A stretch of 30,187 nucleotides of DNA, taken from the NCBI GenBank assembly GCA_049965775.1, contig JBMFVX010000024.1, positions 1 through 30,187 of the forward strand. Reading direction: 5' to 3'. This document shows positions 15,542-24,654 of this stretch, in pieces. The notes under the pieces are model-generated. The model saw nothing but the letters and a program-made list of their open reading frames with translations. It had not been told where the DNA came from and searched no databases. The position numbers were made by a program, and so were the translations under genes. This DNA is from JABEVB01 sp049965775. Lineage in GTDB: Bacteria; Planctomycetota; Phycisphaerae; WQYP01. Every line of letters begins with the position of its first letter. Position 1 is the first letter of the stretch.

Positions 15542-18500
15542 TTAAGAAACGCCGGCTTCAGCCTTGGCGGCTGATTTCGACTCGCCCTTGCCGGCACTGC
15601 GGCTTTCGGGTTTGGGCGACTCTTCTTCTTCAGCTTCCTGCACAGCCTTGGCTGTTGCCAGCATAAGCGAGGCAGGCACTTCTTCTGTCTGAGCCACAGG
15701 TTCGCCAAGGTGAGCGATCTGCATATCCTGATAAGGCCGGAAGGCGGTGCCGGCCGGCACCAGGTGGCCCAAAATAACGTTTTCCTTTAAGCCTTGGAGC
15801 GTATCTTCGCGGGCGGCCAGAGCGGCTTCAGTAAGAACCTTGGTGGTTTCCTGGAAGCTTGCCGCCGACACAAACGATTCGCTCTGCAAGCTGGCTTTGG
15901 TAATACCCAGAAGCAGCGTTTTGGCAGTGGCCAGGCGGGGCTTGCGCGTTTTAGGCGGCTTGCCGCCCTTGGCTTCCACCTGGGCGAGAAGCTCCTTAAT
16001 GCGTTCGCGCGGAACCAATTCACCGACCGTAAGTTCGGTATCGCCCGCATCTTCGACGCGCACCATTTTGGCGATGGCTTCGTTATGCTTGCGGAACTTG
16101 AACTTGTCGACAATTTCGCCGGGGAGCATATTGGTTTCGCCGGCGTTTTCAACCTTCACCTTGCGAAGCATCTGCGAAACAATCACTTCAATGTGCTTGT
16201 CGCTGATGCGCTGGTTCTGCGTGCGGTAAACGCTCTGCACGCCCGCGAGCAGGTATTCCTGCAGGGCGTCCTCACCCTTGATGCGCAGAACATCGTGCGG
16301 CACCAGTGCGCCTTCAATCAGCGGGTCGCCGGCTTCCACCGTATCGCCGGTATGCACCAGCGCCTGACGGGTTTGCGGCACATGATGTTCCTTGCTGATG
16401 TCACCGGCGCCTTTGATGATAATGGTGGTTTTACCGCGGCGTTTGTCGGCCTGCAGTTCAACCGTACCCGAAATTTCGGCCATAACGGCCGGGTCTTTGG
16501 GTTTGCGGGCTTCAAAAATTTCGGTGACGCGCGGAAGGCCCGAGGTAATGTCGCTGGTGCCTTTGCTTTCCCGCGGCTGGCGGGCCAGCAGCGTACCGGC
16601 GCCAACCACCTGGTTTTCGTCCACGTCAATACGCGCCTTGGCAGGCAGGTAGTGGTAGTCGAGCATCTTCTCATCTTTGGGATCGAGAATAATGACGCGC
16701 GGGCGACGTTCGCCGCGGTGTTCAACAATGACAAGGCGCTTCTTGCCGCTCTTGCCTTCGCTTTCAACACGGGCGGTTTCGCCTTCCTGCACGTCCTCAA
16801 ACTTAACGATGCCGCCCTTTTCCGCCAGGATCGGCACGCGGTGCTGGTCCCATTCGCAGAGTTGCTGGCCGGGCCGCACCGACTCGCCATCCTTAACTTT
16901 CAGGTGGGCGCCGTAAGGCACCTTGTGCCGTTCAAGTTCGCGTTCTTTTGCGTCGCGCACAATCAGCTCGCCGTTGCGCTTAAGCACAACCACATGCTTG
17001 GATCCATCTTCTTCGGCCACTTCCACCGGGTTCAGATCGTCATAAACAACCACGCCCGCAACACCGGCGCGAATGTCGTGCTGCTCGGTAATACGGGTGG
17101 CCGAGCCGCCGGTATGGAAGGTACGCATGGTAAGCTGCGTGCCAGGCTCACCGATGGATTGAGCCGCGATAATGCCCACGGCAAGACCTTCTTCAACCAG
17201 TACATTGGTCGAAAGATCAACGCCGTAGCAGCGGGCGCAAATGCCGACCGTCGCTTCGCAGGTAAGCGGGCTGCGGACGCGCACCGTTTCAACATTCATC
17301 TCTTCAATCTTGCGGGCCATTTTTTCATCAATAATCTGGCCTTCTTTGCAGATCACCTCATCGGTAATCGGATTGACAACGGTGTCAGCGGCACAGCGGC
17401 CGATTATCGCGTCGCGCAGCGGCACATCCACGCGGTCATCCTTGTAGATGGCGGTTTTGCGGATGCCATTCTGCGTGCCGCAGTCCAACGTCGAAATAAT
17501 AACGTTCTGAGCCACATCGGCTAGCTTGCGGGTAAGGTAGCCCGAGTCGGCGGTCTTAAGAGCCGTATCAGCAAGACCTTTACGCGCACCGTGGGTACTG
17601 GTGAAAAACTCCAGCACCGACAAGCCCTCGCGGAAATTGGTTTTGATGGGCGTTTCGATGATGTCGCCCGACGGGCGGCTCATAAGCCCACGCATACCGG
17701 CAAGCTGACGGAAGTTGTCCACGTTGCCGCGGGCGCCCGAGTCGGCCATTAAAAACACCGGGTTCAGATAAGGCTTGCCCTTCGGGTCGTTGGGCGGCAG
17801 CAGCGTGTTATTTTCATCGCGGGTGTCGTTCTTCAGCTCATTCATCATGGCCTTGGTGACTTCTTCACGTGCGTGCGACCAACGCTCAACAAGCTGGTTG
17901 TGCCGTTCGCGCTCGGTGATAGCTCCAAGGTTGAGATTGCGTTCAATGCGGTCGGCCTGTTTTTGCGTGTCTTCGATAATCTTGTTTTTGCTCGCGGGAA
18001 TGCGCAAATCGGTAATGCCGAAGCTCAGGCCCGCAAGCGTGGAAACCTTAAAGCCGATTTCCTTCATATCATCGAGCAGGTCAATGGTCGCCGGACGCCC
18101 CAGAATGCGGTAGCAATCCGCAATAACGCGGCTGCCGCCCTTGTTCGAGAGCGCGAAGTTATAAAACGGCATCGCGGGCCGCAGAATGTCGTTAAACATG
18201 CAGCGCCCAACCGTTGTAACAATCACACGATTGGCGGGCACAGGCACCGCAGCGTCGTTGATGTCCTGCACTACATGCGAGCGCTCAATGCGCACCCGAA
18301 TGGCCGTATGCATGCCGATTTGCTTACGCTGATACGCCAGCAGAGCCTCATGAAAATTGTGGAACGCCAGCTCTTTGCCGGCGGGCTTCTCGCCGGGTTC
18401 ACCGGCGCGCTGCGTCGTCATGTAGTAGGTGCCCAGCACAATGTCCTGCGAAGGCCCGATGATCGGCGAACCGTTCGCCGGCGAAAAGATGTTGTGCGTC

Positions 18501-19942
18501 GAAAGCATCAGCAGATGCGCTTCGGCCTGCGCTTCAACCGACAGCGGCAGGTGTACCGCCATCTGGTCGCCGTCGAAGTCGGCGTTAAAGCCTTTGCAAA
18601 CCAGCGGGTGAATCTTGATGGCATTGCCTTCAATCAGCACCGGCTCAAACGCCTGAATACCCATGCGGTGAAGCGTGGGCGCACGGTTCAGCAGCACCGG
18701 GTGCCCCTTGATAACTTCTTCAAGGATGTCCCAGATTTCGCGATCGCGCCGTTCGATCATCTTCTTGGCCGACTTGATGGTGTCGGCAAGGCCATGATCC
18801 TTAAGCTTCTTGATGATAAAAGGCTGGAACAACTCCAGAGCGATCTTCTTGGGCATGCCGCACTGGTGAATCTTCAATTCCGGCCCGACGACAATAACCG
18901 AACGCGCGGAATAATCCACGCGCTTGCCCAGCAGGTTTTCGCGGAAACGCCCCTGCTTGCCCTTGATCATGTCCGTCAAACTCTTGAGCGGACGATTGGA
19001 TGAACCCAGCACCGGCCGGCGGCAGCGGCTGTTGTCAAACAGCGAGTCTACCGCCTGCTGCAGCATGCGCTTTTCGTTGCGGATAATCACATCAGGCGCG
19101 TTGAGGTCCACCAGCTTTCGCAGGCGGTTGTTGCGGTTGATGATGCGCCGATACAAATCGTTGAGGTCGCTGGTGGCGAAATTGCCCGATTCGAGATGCA
19201 CCAGAGGCCGCAAATCCGGCGGAATAACCGGAATAACCTCGTAAATCATCCAGTCGGCCTTGTTGGGCGATTTGCGGATTGCCTCAACAATTTTCAGCCG
19301 CTTGGTCAGGTCTTTGATCTTCTGCTTGCTGTTGGTGTTGTCAATATCCTGGCGAATCTTCTGAGATTCAACCGTCAGGTCAAGCGAGTTAAGCAGCGCA
19401 CGTACCGCATCGGCGCCCATGGCAACGTCAAAATCGTCCTTGTATTTTTCGCGGGCTTCGCGGTATTCCTCTTCGGTGAGCAGTTGCTTGCGCTTCAACG
19501 GCGAACCTTTGGGGTCGGTCACGCAATAATCTTGATAGTAAATGACCTTTTCAAGGTCGGTGGTTTTCATGTTCAGCAGGTTGCCCAGGCGGCTCGGCGT
19601 GGCCTTGAAAAACCAGATGTGCACAATGGGCGCCGCGAGGCTAATGTGCCCCATGCGCTTGCGCCGCACGCGGCTGTGCGTAACTTTAACGCCGCAGCGA
19701 TCGCATATAACGCCCTTGTACTTGGTACCCTTGTATTTGCCGCAGGCGCACTCCCAGTCGCGCTCCGGGCCGAAAATACGTTCGCAGAAAAGACCGTCAC
19801 GCTCCGGACGATACGTTCGATAATTAATGGTTTCCGGCTTTTTTACTTCGCCGAAGCTCCACGAGCGAATGTCGTTGGGGCTGGCGAGGGTAATTTTTAC
19901 CGAGCCGTAGTCGTTCACGCGATCGTATACAATTTCAGCCAT
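15542..19942 (-). CDS. rpoC: RNA polymerase beta' subunit
   Basis: 1466 residues of the RNA polymerase catalytic subunit. The N-terminal zinc ribbon has Cys65, Cys67, Cys80 and Cys83 (CACGKYKG, CDRCGVKV). The catalytic magnesium loop NADFDGDQMAVHLPL is near residue 450. The trigger-loop and bridge-helix region includes AAQSIGEPGTQLTMRTFHTG, and the second zinc site includes CEATVGICARCYG. The conserved end LKENVILGHLVPAGTAFRPY is followed by a 60-residue acidic then Lys/Ala-rich tail that is not part of the core. The ATG (19942) has AGGAG about eight bases upstream. It follows rpoB by 230 bases, with no terminator seen in the gap, and has a strong terminator downstream. Confidence 0.98.
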   Translation of the reverse strand: MAEIVYDRVNDYGSVKITLASPNDIRSWSFGEVKKPETINYRTYRPERDGLFCERIFGPERDWECACGKYKGTKYKGVICDRCGVKVTHSRVRRKRMGHISLAAPIVHIWFFKATPSRLGNLLNMKTTDLEKVIYYQDYCVTDPKGSPLKRKQLLTEEEYREAREKYKDDFDVAMGADAVRALLNSLDLTVESQKIRQDIDNTNSKQKIKDLTKRLKIVEAIRKSPNKADWMIYEVIPVIPPDLRPLVHLESGNFATSDLNDLYRRIINRNNRLRKLVDLNAPDVIIRNEKRMLQQAVDSLFDNSRCRRPVLGSSNRPLKSLTDMIKGKQGRFRENLLGKRVDYSARSVIVVGPELKIHQCGMPKKIALELFQPFIIKKLKDHGLADTIKSAKKMIERRDREIWDILEEVIKGHPVLLNRAPTLHRMGIQAFEPVLIEGNAIKIHPLVCKGFNADFDGDQMAVHLPLSVEAQAEAHLLMLSTHNIFSPANGSPIIGPSQDIVLGTYYMTTQRAGEPGEKPAGKELAFHNFHEALLAYQRKQIGMHTAIRVRIERSHVVQDINDAAVPVPANRVIVTTVGRCMFNDILRPAMPFYNFALSNKGGSRVIADCYRILGRPATIDLLDDMKEIGFKVSTLAGLSFGITDLRIPASKNKIIEDTQKQADRIERNLNLGAITERERHNQLVERWSHAREEVTKAMMNELKNDTRDENNTLLPPNDPKGKPYLNPVFLMADSGARGNVDNFRQLAGMRGLMSRPSGDIIETPIKTNFREGLSVLEFFTSTHGARKGLADTALKTADSGYLTRKLADVAQNVIISTLDCGTQNGIRKTAIYKDDRVDVPLRDAIIGRCAADTVVNPITDEVICKEGQIIDEKMARKIEEMNVETVRVRSPLTCEATVGICARCYGVDLSTNVLVEEGLAVGIIAAQSIGEPGTQLTMRTFHTGGSATRITEQHDIRAGVAGVVVYDDLNPVEVAEEDGSKHVVVLKRNGELIVRDAKERELERHKVPYGAHLKVKDGESVRPGQQLCEWDQHRVPILAEKGGIVKFEDVQEGETARVESEGKSGKKRLVIVEHRGERRPRVIILDPKDEKMLDYHYLPAKARIDVDENQVVGAGTLLARQPRESKGTSDITSGLPRVTEIFEARKPKDPAVMAEISGTVELQADKRRGKTTIIIKGAGDISKEHHVPQTRQALVHTGDTVEAGDPLIEGALVPHDVLRIKGEDALQEYLLAGVQSVYRTQNQRISDKHIEVIVSQMLRKVKVENAGETNMLPGEIVDKFKFRKHNEAIAKMVRVEDAGDTELTVGELVPRERIKELLAQVEAKGGKPPKTRKPRLATAKTLLLGITKASLQSESFVSAASFQETTKVLTEAALAAREDTLQGLKENVILGHLVPAGTAFRPYQDMQIAHLGEPVAQTEEVPASLMLATAKAVQEAEEEESPKPESRSAGKGESKSAAKAEAGVS

Positions 19943-20172
19943 GGGTGTTTCTCCTGGGTTAACCGTCCATTAAGTAAGGGTTTCAAGCAGCGTAAGTCCG
20001 TCTGAACTCACCGCCCCGCCATCTTTTACACGCCGCAGCGTGCATGCCACCCCGTCATGGGTGCGAGGCCCGTCGCTTCAGGCCTTTGCCGTCCAGCTCC
20101 GCCTTACCGGCTTAACGCCGTGTCTTTCGGGCGACGCCGGGGCGGCGTAACAAAGCCTGGCATCCAGCGGGC
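19943..20172. other. rpoB-rpoC spacer
   Basis: 230 bases, long for an rpoB-rpoC gap. It is GC-rich with several short self-complementary stretches (around 20110-20140) but no T-run terminator and no convincing promoter or ORF. Confidence 0.4.
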
Positions 20173-23100
20173 TTAAATCCCCTTCTTCTTTTCAAGCGTT
20201 ATGTTCAGGCCAAGGCCGCGAATTTCGTTGCACAGCACATCAAACGATACGGGCGTGCCGGCTTCGAGCTTGTTGGTGCCCTTGACCATGCTTTCGTAAA
20301 TCTTCGTGCGGCCTTCCACATCGTCCGACTTGACGGTAAGCAGTTCCTGAAGCACGTAGGCTGCGCCATACGCCTCCAGACCCCACACTTCCATCTCGCC
20401 GAACCGCTGGCCGCCCGTGCGGGCCTTGCCACCCAGCGGCTGCTGGGTAATCAGGCTGTACGGACCGGTGGAGCGCGCGTGAATCTTTTCATCCACGAGG
20501 TGGTGCAGTTTGAGCATGTATATGTAGCCCACCGTCACCTTCTGCTCAAACGCCTCGCCGGTTCGGCCGTCAAACAGCGTGAGTTTCATGGATGGCGGCA
20601 TCTCGACGAACGTCTCGTCCGGCGGCGGCGGCGTTTTGCCCGATTCCAGTTCTTTACGCCGCTGACGAACATGCGTATTCGCCTCTTCAATGGCCGCACT
20701 TATTTCAGACTCATGAGCACCGTCAAACACCGGCGTAACGGCCTGGAAGCCAAGTATCGCCGCCGCCCAGCCAAGGTGCGTTTCCAGAATCTGACCGATG
20801 TTCATACGCGACGGCACGCCCAGCGGATTGAGCAGAATGTCTATCGGCGTACCATCTTCCATGAACGGCATGTCTTCTTCGGGCACAATGCGGGCAATGA
20901 CGCCCTTGTTGCCGTGACGGCCCGCCATTTTGTCGCCGACCGACAGCGCCCGCTTGGTGGCGAGATAAATCTTCACCATTTCAAGCACACCCGACGAAAG
21001 CTCATCGCCGCGCTTCATGTGCTCAAGGCGACGATCGCGTTCTTCCACCAGCGCCTCAAGCCGGGCCTTGTAGCGGTAGTAAATCTTCTCGCCCTGCTCG
21101 CGCTTCTCTTCCGAACCCTTGATCCACTTTATGTCGAAAGTTTCCCACTGTTCGAGAATAATATCGTCATCATCCGACTTGCCGGCCTTCTGCCGGGTGG
21201 ACGGGTCCACCATCTGGCTGCCGATGGCCTCGTTAATTTCCTCGCACATCTGGCGGAAAATCTTGGCCACGCGGGCATCCATTTCTTTGGTGTACGCCTT
21301 CTGTTCTTTAAGGTTTTCCTTCTTCTGTTCGTCGGTCCAGTGCGTGCGGCGGCTGAACCGCTGCGCGCCGATGACCACGCCCTCGGTGCCGGCCGGCACT
21401 TCAAGCGAGTCATTCTTAACGTCTTCGCCGGCCCGGCCGAAAATGGCGTGCAGAAGTTTTTCTTCCGGCGAAAGCTCGGTTTTGCTCTTCGGCGAAACCT
21501 TGCCTACCAGAATGTCGCCAGGGCCGACACGCGTTCCGATGCGCACCACACCGTAGTCATCAAGGTTTTTCAGAGCCTTTTCGCTGACGTTCGGAATGTC
21601 GCGCGTAAACTCCTCGCGTCCGAGCTTGGTGTCACGCACTTCAACTTCAAACTCTTCAATGTGAATAGACGTAAAGACATCCTTTTTCACCAGCCGTTCG
21701 CTGATGACAATGGCGTCTTCAAAGTTGTAGCCGTCGTAGGTCATAAAGGCCACGAGCACGTTGCGGCCCAGTGCCAGCTCGCCATCGCGGCAGGCCGGGC
21801 CATCGGCGATGATGGTGCCCTTTTTAACCTTCTGCCCGACCTTAACCAGCGGCTTTTGCGTCAGGCAGGTTTTATCGTTGAGGCCGGCGTTTTTACGCAG
21901 CACATATTCGTCTGAGTTGTCCACCACAATGCGCTGGGCGTCCACAAACGTTACCGTGCCCGCACGCTCGGCCCGCACCACCATGCCGCTGTTCACCGGT
22001 ACATGCTTTTCCATGCCGGTGGCCACAATCGGTGGATCGGTAATCAGCAGCGGCACAGCCTGCCGTTGCATGTTAGAACCCATCAGCGCCCGGTTGGCGT
22101 CGTCGTGTTCCAAAAATGGAATCAGCGCCGCCGAAACCGCAACCGTCTGCTTGGGCGAAATATCCACAAACGTCACGTCGCCGCCGTTAACCTGCTGCAA
22201 ATCGCCGTTGACGCGGCCGAGAATCAGCTCCTGGCGAACCTTGTGCGTTTTGGGGTCCACCGATTCCGGCGGAGCCAGCACGTTCTTCATTTCTTCGTCA
22301 GCGCGCAAATACTTCACGCTGCCGTTGACCTTGCCGTTTTGCACTTCGCGGTAGGGCGTAATCAAAAAGCCGTATTCATCCACGCCGGCATAAATCGAAA
22401 GCGACGCAATCAAACCGATGTTGGTGCCTTCCGGCGTTTCAATCGGGCAGATGCGGCCATAGTGCGAAATATGCACGTCGCGCACTTCAAAGCCGGCTCG
22501 CTTGCGGTTAAGCCCGCCGGGCCCAAGGGCCGAGAGACGCCGCTCGTGCGTAAGCTGCGAGAGCGGATTGGTTTGATCCACCACCTGCGACAGCTCGCTG
22601 CGACCAAAGAAAAAGTCTACCGACGAGCTGATGCTCTTGGAGTTCACCAGCTCAACAATCTTGGTGACCTCGTCGGGCGTCTTGCTGCTCATGCGTTCCT
22701 GAATGGTGCGTTTAAGCTTCAAAAAGCCCTTGCGCAGCTCTTCCTGCGCCAGTTCATCAATCGTGCGCAGCCGCCGGTTGCCCAAGTGGTCAATGTCGTC
22801 CACATAACCCTTGCCGGCCCGCAACTCCATGATGTACTTCAGGCTGCCCATGATGTCTTCCGGGCGCAGCGTCATCACATCTTCCGGCACGTTCTGTTCG
22901 AACTTGCGGTTGATGCGGAAGCGGCCCACGCGCCCCAGCCGATAGCGGTTGGCGTCAAAAAATCGCTCATTAAACAGTTGGCGGGCCTTGTCGTCGTTGG
23001 GCGGGTTGCCCGGCCGCAGACGCCCGTAAATTTTCCGCAGAGCCTCTTTATGGCTGTGCGCGTCATCTTCCTGCATGGTATTGAGAATAATGCCGTCGCC

Positions 23101-23919
23101 GACACGCTCAATAACCTCAACTTTCTTGAGGCCGCTGCCCTGAATCTTCGCAACGCGATCGCCGATTTGCGCGCCCGCCTTCACTAGTTCCTCGCCCGAT
23201 TCGGGGTCTACAATGGCGCCTACCGTATGGTAATCAGCCTTGAGCTGCCCCACCGGTATGTTTTTGGTCTCGTAAAACGAGCGGATAATCTGCTCGTCGG
23301 TGCCGTACTTTTCGTCCATGGCCCGCAAAAACGTCGTCGCCGGAATCTTAGACGACTGGTCAATCCGCACCACCAGAACGTCCTTCTTGGTGACGTTGAT
23401 TTCGATCCAACTGCCGCGTTCCGGAATCACACGGCACGCATGCAGAGGACGGTCGCCCTCGCGGCTGTCAACCACGAAGTCAACGCCCGGCGAGCGGTGC
23501 ATCTGCGATACAATCACGCGCTCGGCGCCGTTGATAATAAACTCGCCGCCGCCGGTCATCGTCGGAATGTCGCCAAGATAAATGGATTCTTCAATGAGGT
23601 CGTCTTTGCCCTTGCGGCTCAAACGAACCCGAATCTTCATCGGCATGCCGTAGGTAAGCCGCAGGGCGCGACATTCGTCCTGCGTATACCGGGGCTTGAG
23701 CAACTCGTAATCGAGGAAGTCAAGCGTCATGCTTTCGTCGTACGATTTGATCGGAAACGTTTCCTTCAGCAGCGCCTGAAGACCGTCATTTTTGCGCTTC
23801 TCCGGCTCAACATCTCTCTGCAGAAAACGGTTGTAGGCCGCGGTCTGCAGCGCAATCAAATTCGGAATCTCTAGAGCATCACCGCGTTTGGAATAGTCCC
23901 GCACTCGCGATACACGCAT
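20173..23919 (-). CDS. rpoB: RNA polymerase beta subunit
   Basis: 1248 residues; with beta' it forms the active centre of RNA polymerase. Family blocks are present in order: GGGEFIINGAERVIVSQMHRSPG near residue 130, the rifampicin region (LSQVVDQTNPLSQLTHERRL, about residues 438-465) followed by SALGPGGL and RDVHISHYGRICPIETPEG, and GDKMAGRHGNKGVIARI with the two active-centre Lys near residue 990. The end reads VLCNEIRGLGLNI. Rifampicin contacts Gln513, Asp516, His526, Arg529 and Ser531 (E. coli numbering) are unchanged, while Phe514 and Met515 are both Val. The start ATG 23919 has AGAGGTGA just upstream. No ribosomal protein gene precedes it; the upstream neighbour is a divergent efflux operon. 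Confidence 0.98.
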   Translation of the reverse strand: MRVSRVRDYSKRGDALEIPNLIALQTAAYNRFLQRDVEPEKRKNDGLQALLKETFPIKSYDESMTLDFLDYELLKPRYTQDECRALRLTYGMPMKIRVRLSRKGKDDLIEESIYLGDIPTMTGGGEFIINGAERVIVSQMHRSPGVDFVVDSREGDRPLHACRVIPERGSWIEINVTKKDVLVVRIDQSSKIPATTFLRAMDEKYGTDEQIIRSFYETKNIPVGQLKADYHTVGAIVDPESGEELVKAGAQIGDRVAKIQGSGLKKVEVIERVGDGIILNTMQEDDAHSHKEALRKIYGRLRPGNPPNDDKARQLFNERFFDANRYRLGRVGRFRINRKFEQNVPEDVMTLRPEDIMGSLKYIMELRAGKGYVDDIDHLGNRRLRTIDELAQEELRKGFLKLKRTIQERMSSKTPDEVTKIVELVNSKSISSSVDFFFGRSELSQVVDQTNPLSQLTHERRLSALGPGGLNRKRAGFEVRDVHISHYGRICPIETPEGTNIGLIASLSIYAGVDEYGFLITPYREVQNGKVNGSVKYLRADEEMKNVLAPPESVDPKTHKVRQELILGRVNGDLQQVNGGDVTFVDISPKQTVAVSAALIPFLEHDDANRALMGSNMQRQAVPLLITDPPIVATGMEKHVPVNSGMVVRAERAGTVTFVDAQRIVVDNSDEYVLRKNAGLNDKTCLTQKPLVKVGQKVKKGTIIADGPACRDGELALGRNVLVAFMTYDGYNFEDAIVISERLVKKDVFTSIHIEEFEVEVRDTKLGREEFTRDIPNVSEKALKNLDDYGVVRIGTRVGPGDILVGKVSPKSKTELSPEEKLLHAIFGRAGEDVKNDSLEVPAGTEGVVIGAQRFSRRTHWTDEQKKENLKEQKAYTKEMDARVAKIFRQMCEEINEAIGSQMVDPSTRQKAGKSDDDDIILEQWETFDIKWIKGSEEKREQGEKIYYRYKARLEALVEERDRRLEHMKRGDELSSGVLEMVKIYLATKRALSVGDKMAGRHGNKGVIARIVPEEDMPFMEDGTPIDILLNPLGVPSRMNIGQILETHLGWAAAILGFQAVTPVFDGAHESEISAAIEEANTHVRQRRKELESGKTPPPPDETFVEMPPSMKLTLFDGRTGEAFEQKVTVGYIYMLKLHHLVDEKIHARSTGPYSLITQQPLGGKARTGGQRFGEMEVWGLEAYGAAYVLQELLTVKSDDVEGRTKIYESMVKGTNKLEAGTPVSFDVLCNEIRGLGLNITLEKKKGI

Positions 23920-24042
23920 GGAATCACCTCTGCCAAGGGGTCACGAAATTTCAGGCCAAAGCCAATAGATTGAAACAAACAACGTAGGAAGGAGAAAATT
24001 TACACCAACAAACAATACTCGCCCGGCTTTTCATAGCCCAAC

Positions 24043-24071
24043 AATATACGCCGCCAACGCCGGCAATGCAA
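24043..24071 (-). promoter_or_regulatory. rpoBC promoter
   Basis: On the minus strand TTGCAT (24071-24066) is followed by a 17-nt spacer and TATATT (24048-24043). Transcription would start near 24036, giving an rpoB leader of about 118 bases. Confidence 0.6.
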
Positions 24072-24161
24072 GCGCTGTGCCTTGCTCCAGCAAAAATAAT
24101 AGTATTTCGCATACGCGAACCCACCCCAATGCCCGCAAACCCACACTTCCACACCGCCCCA

Positions 24162-24186
24162 GGCCCCGCGATCGCTTCGCGGGGCC
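24162..24186. repeat. Perfect 10-bp GC-rich hairpin
   Basis: GGCCCCGCGA (24162-24171), loop TCGCT, then TCGCGGGGCC (24177-24186). Neither side has a T run, so it is not a normal terminator. It lies between the two divergent promoters and could be a regulator site or an insulating structure. Confidence 0.5.
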
Positions 24187-24287
24187 ATACCGCCCGAAAT
24201 ATTGGCCGCGCCCCATGTGCCGCTCTCCAGTATCTCTATCCATAATAATGTCTCGGCGCAGCCACGATATCGCTTCTGTAACGCTTG

Positions 24288-24316
24288 TTGACAATATTCT
24301 TTTATTGGCATATAGT
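24288..24316 (+). promoter_or_regulatory. Sigma70-type promoter of the efflux operon
   Basis: A consensus TTGACA (24288-24293) is followed by exactly 17 bases and TATAGT (24311-24316). Predicted transcription start is about 24322-24324, leaving a leader of about 75 bases before the GGAGG and ATG of the DUF2892 gene. Confidence 0.85.
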
Positions 24317-24319
24317 ATT

Positions 24320-24356
24320 GGTTGTTCGGGGCAACCTTGTGGCAATGGGCCACAAG
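24320..24356 (+). promoter_or_regulatory. Tandem hairpins / inverted repeat at the start of the efflux leader
   Basis: GGTTG (24320-24324) pairs with CAACC (24332-24336), and CTTGTGG (24336-24342) pairs with CCACAAG (24350-24356). The second is a 7-7-7 inverted repeat placed just after the predicted transcription start, as expected for a repressor operator or a leader RNA structure controlling the operon. Confidence 0.45.
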
Positions 24357-24398
24357 CGCGTTTGTACCCCGCCTGCTCTCTTTTTGGAGGTTACTCCC

Positions 24399-24632
24399 AT
24401 GACCACTGAAAATGCCGTCCGTATTGTCGCCGGAACCATGGTCCTTATCAGCCTGGCCCTCGCTATTGAGGTCAGCCACTGGTGGCTGCTGCTCGCCGCC
24501 TTTGTTGCCCTCAACCTTATCCAATCGGCCTTCACCGGTTTTTGCCCCGCCGAAATGCTCCTTCGCAAACTGGGCTGCAAGCCCTGCGCCTCAGCCGGCG
24601 ACAACACCACAGGTCGTGGTAAAATAGCTTAA
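24399..24632 (+). CDS. DUF2892-family small inner-membrane protein
   Basis: 77 residues from ATG 24399, with GGAGG (24386-24390) eight bases upstream; the frame is open earlier but this site fixes the start. It has two membrane segments (GTMVLISLALAI and WWLLLAAFVALNLIQSAF) and then the family ending GFCPAEMLLRKLGCKPC, with three Cys near the C-terminus. DUF2892 proteins resemble the membrane part of the E. coli YgaP rhodanese and often sit beside sulfur or metal handling genes; their own role is poorly known. The stop is 22 bases before the adaptor start, so it is first in the efflux operon. The Cys residues could face a metal or thiol substrate, but that is inference. Confidence 0.8.
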   Translation: MTTENAVRIVAGTMVLISLALAIEVSHWWLLLAAFVALNLIQSAFTGFCPAEMLLRKLGCKPCASAGDNTTGRGKIA

Positions 24633-24654
24633 AATCCAGCGCGAAAGGTTGCCC

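Larger units (their letters stand above)
23920..24398. other. Divergent promoter region between rpoB and the efflux operon
   Basis: 479 bases holding a minus-strand promoter for rpoB, a plus-strand promoter for the efflux operon, a GC-rich palindrome and two leader hairpins, each listed separately. A minus-strand frame starting near 24243 ends at 24031 and has no ribosome binding site; I do not call it. Confidence 0.7.

Noticed and set aside
15794..17524. 576-codon plus-strand ORF opposite rpoC
   Set aside because: It lies wholly antisense to conserved rpoC codons, and its His/Phe/Asn-rich product is the typical mirror of that gene. No ribosome binding site or family match.
17873..20005. Further long plus-strand ORFs opposite rpoC (17873-19003 and 19196-20005)
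   Set aside because: Same antisense shadow effect; the opposite strand carries the zinc ribbon and catalytic loop of beta'.
20479..23874. Long plus-strand ORFs opposite rpoB (20479-21915, 22003-23187, 23227-23874)
   Set aside because: Antisense to unbroken, fully conserved rpoB.
24000..24524. Minus-strand ORFs across the rpoB/efflux divergent region
   Set aside because: They overlap two good promoters and the start of the DUF2892 gene, have no ribosome binding site, and have no recognisable domain.
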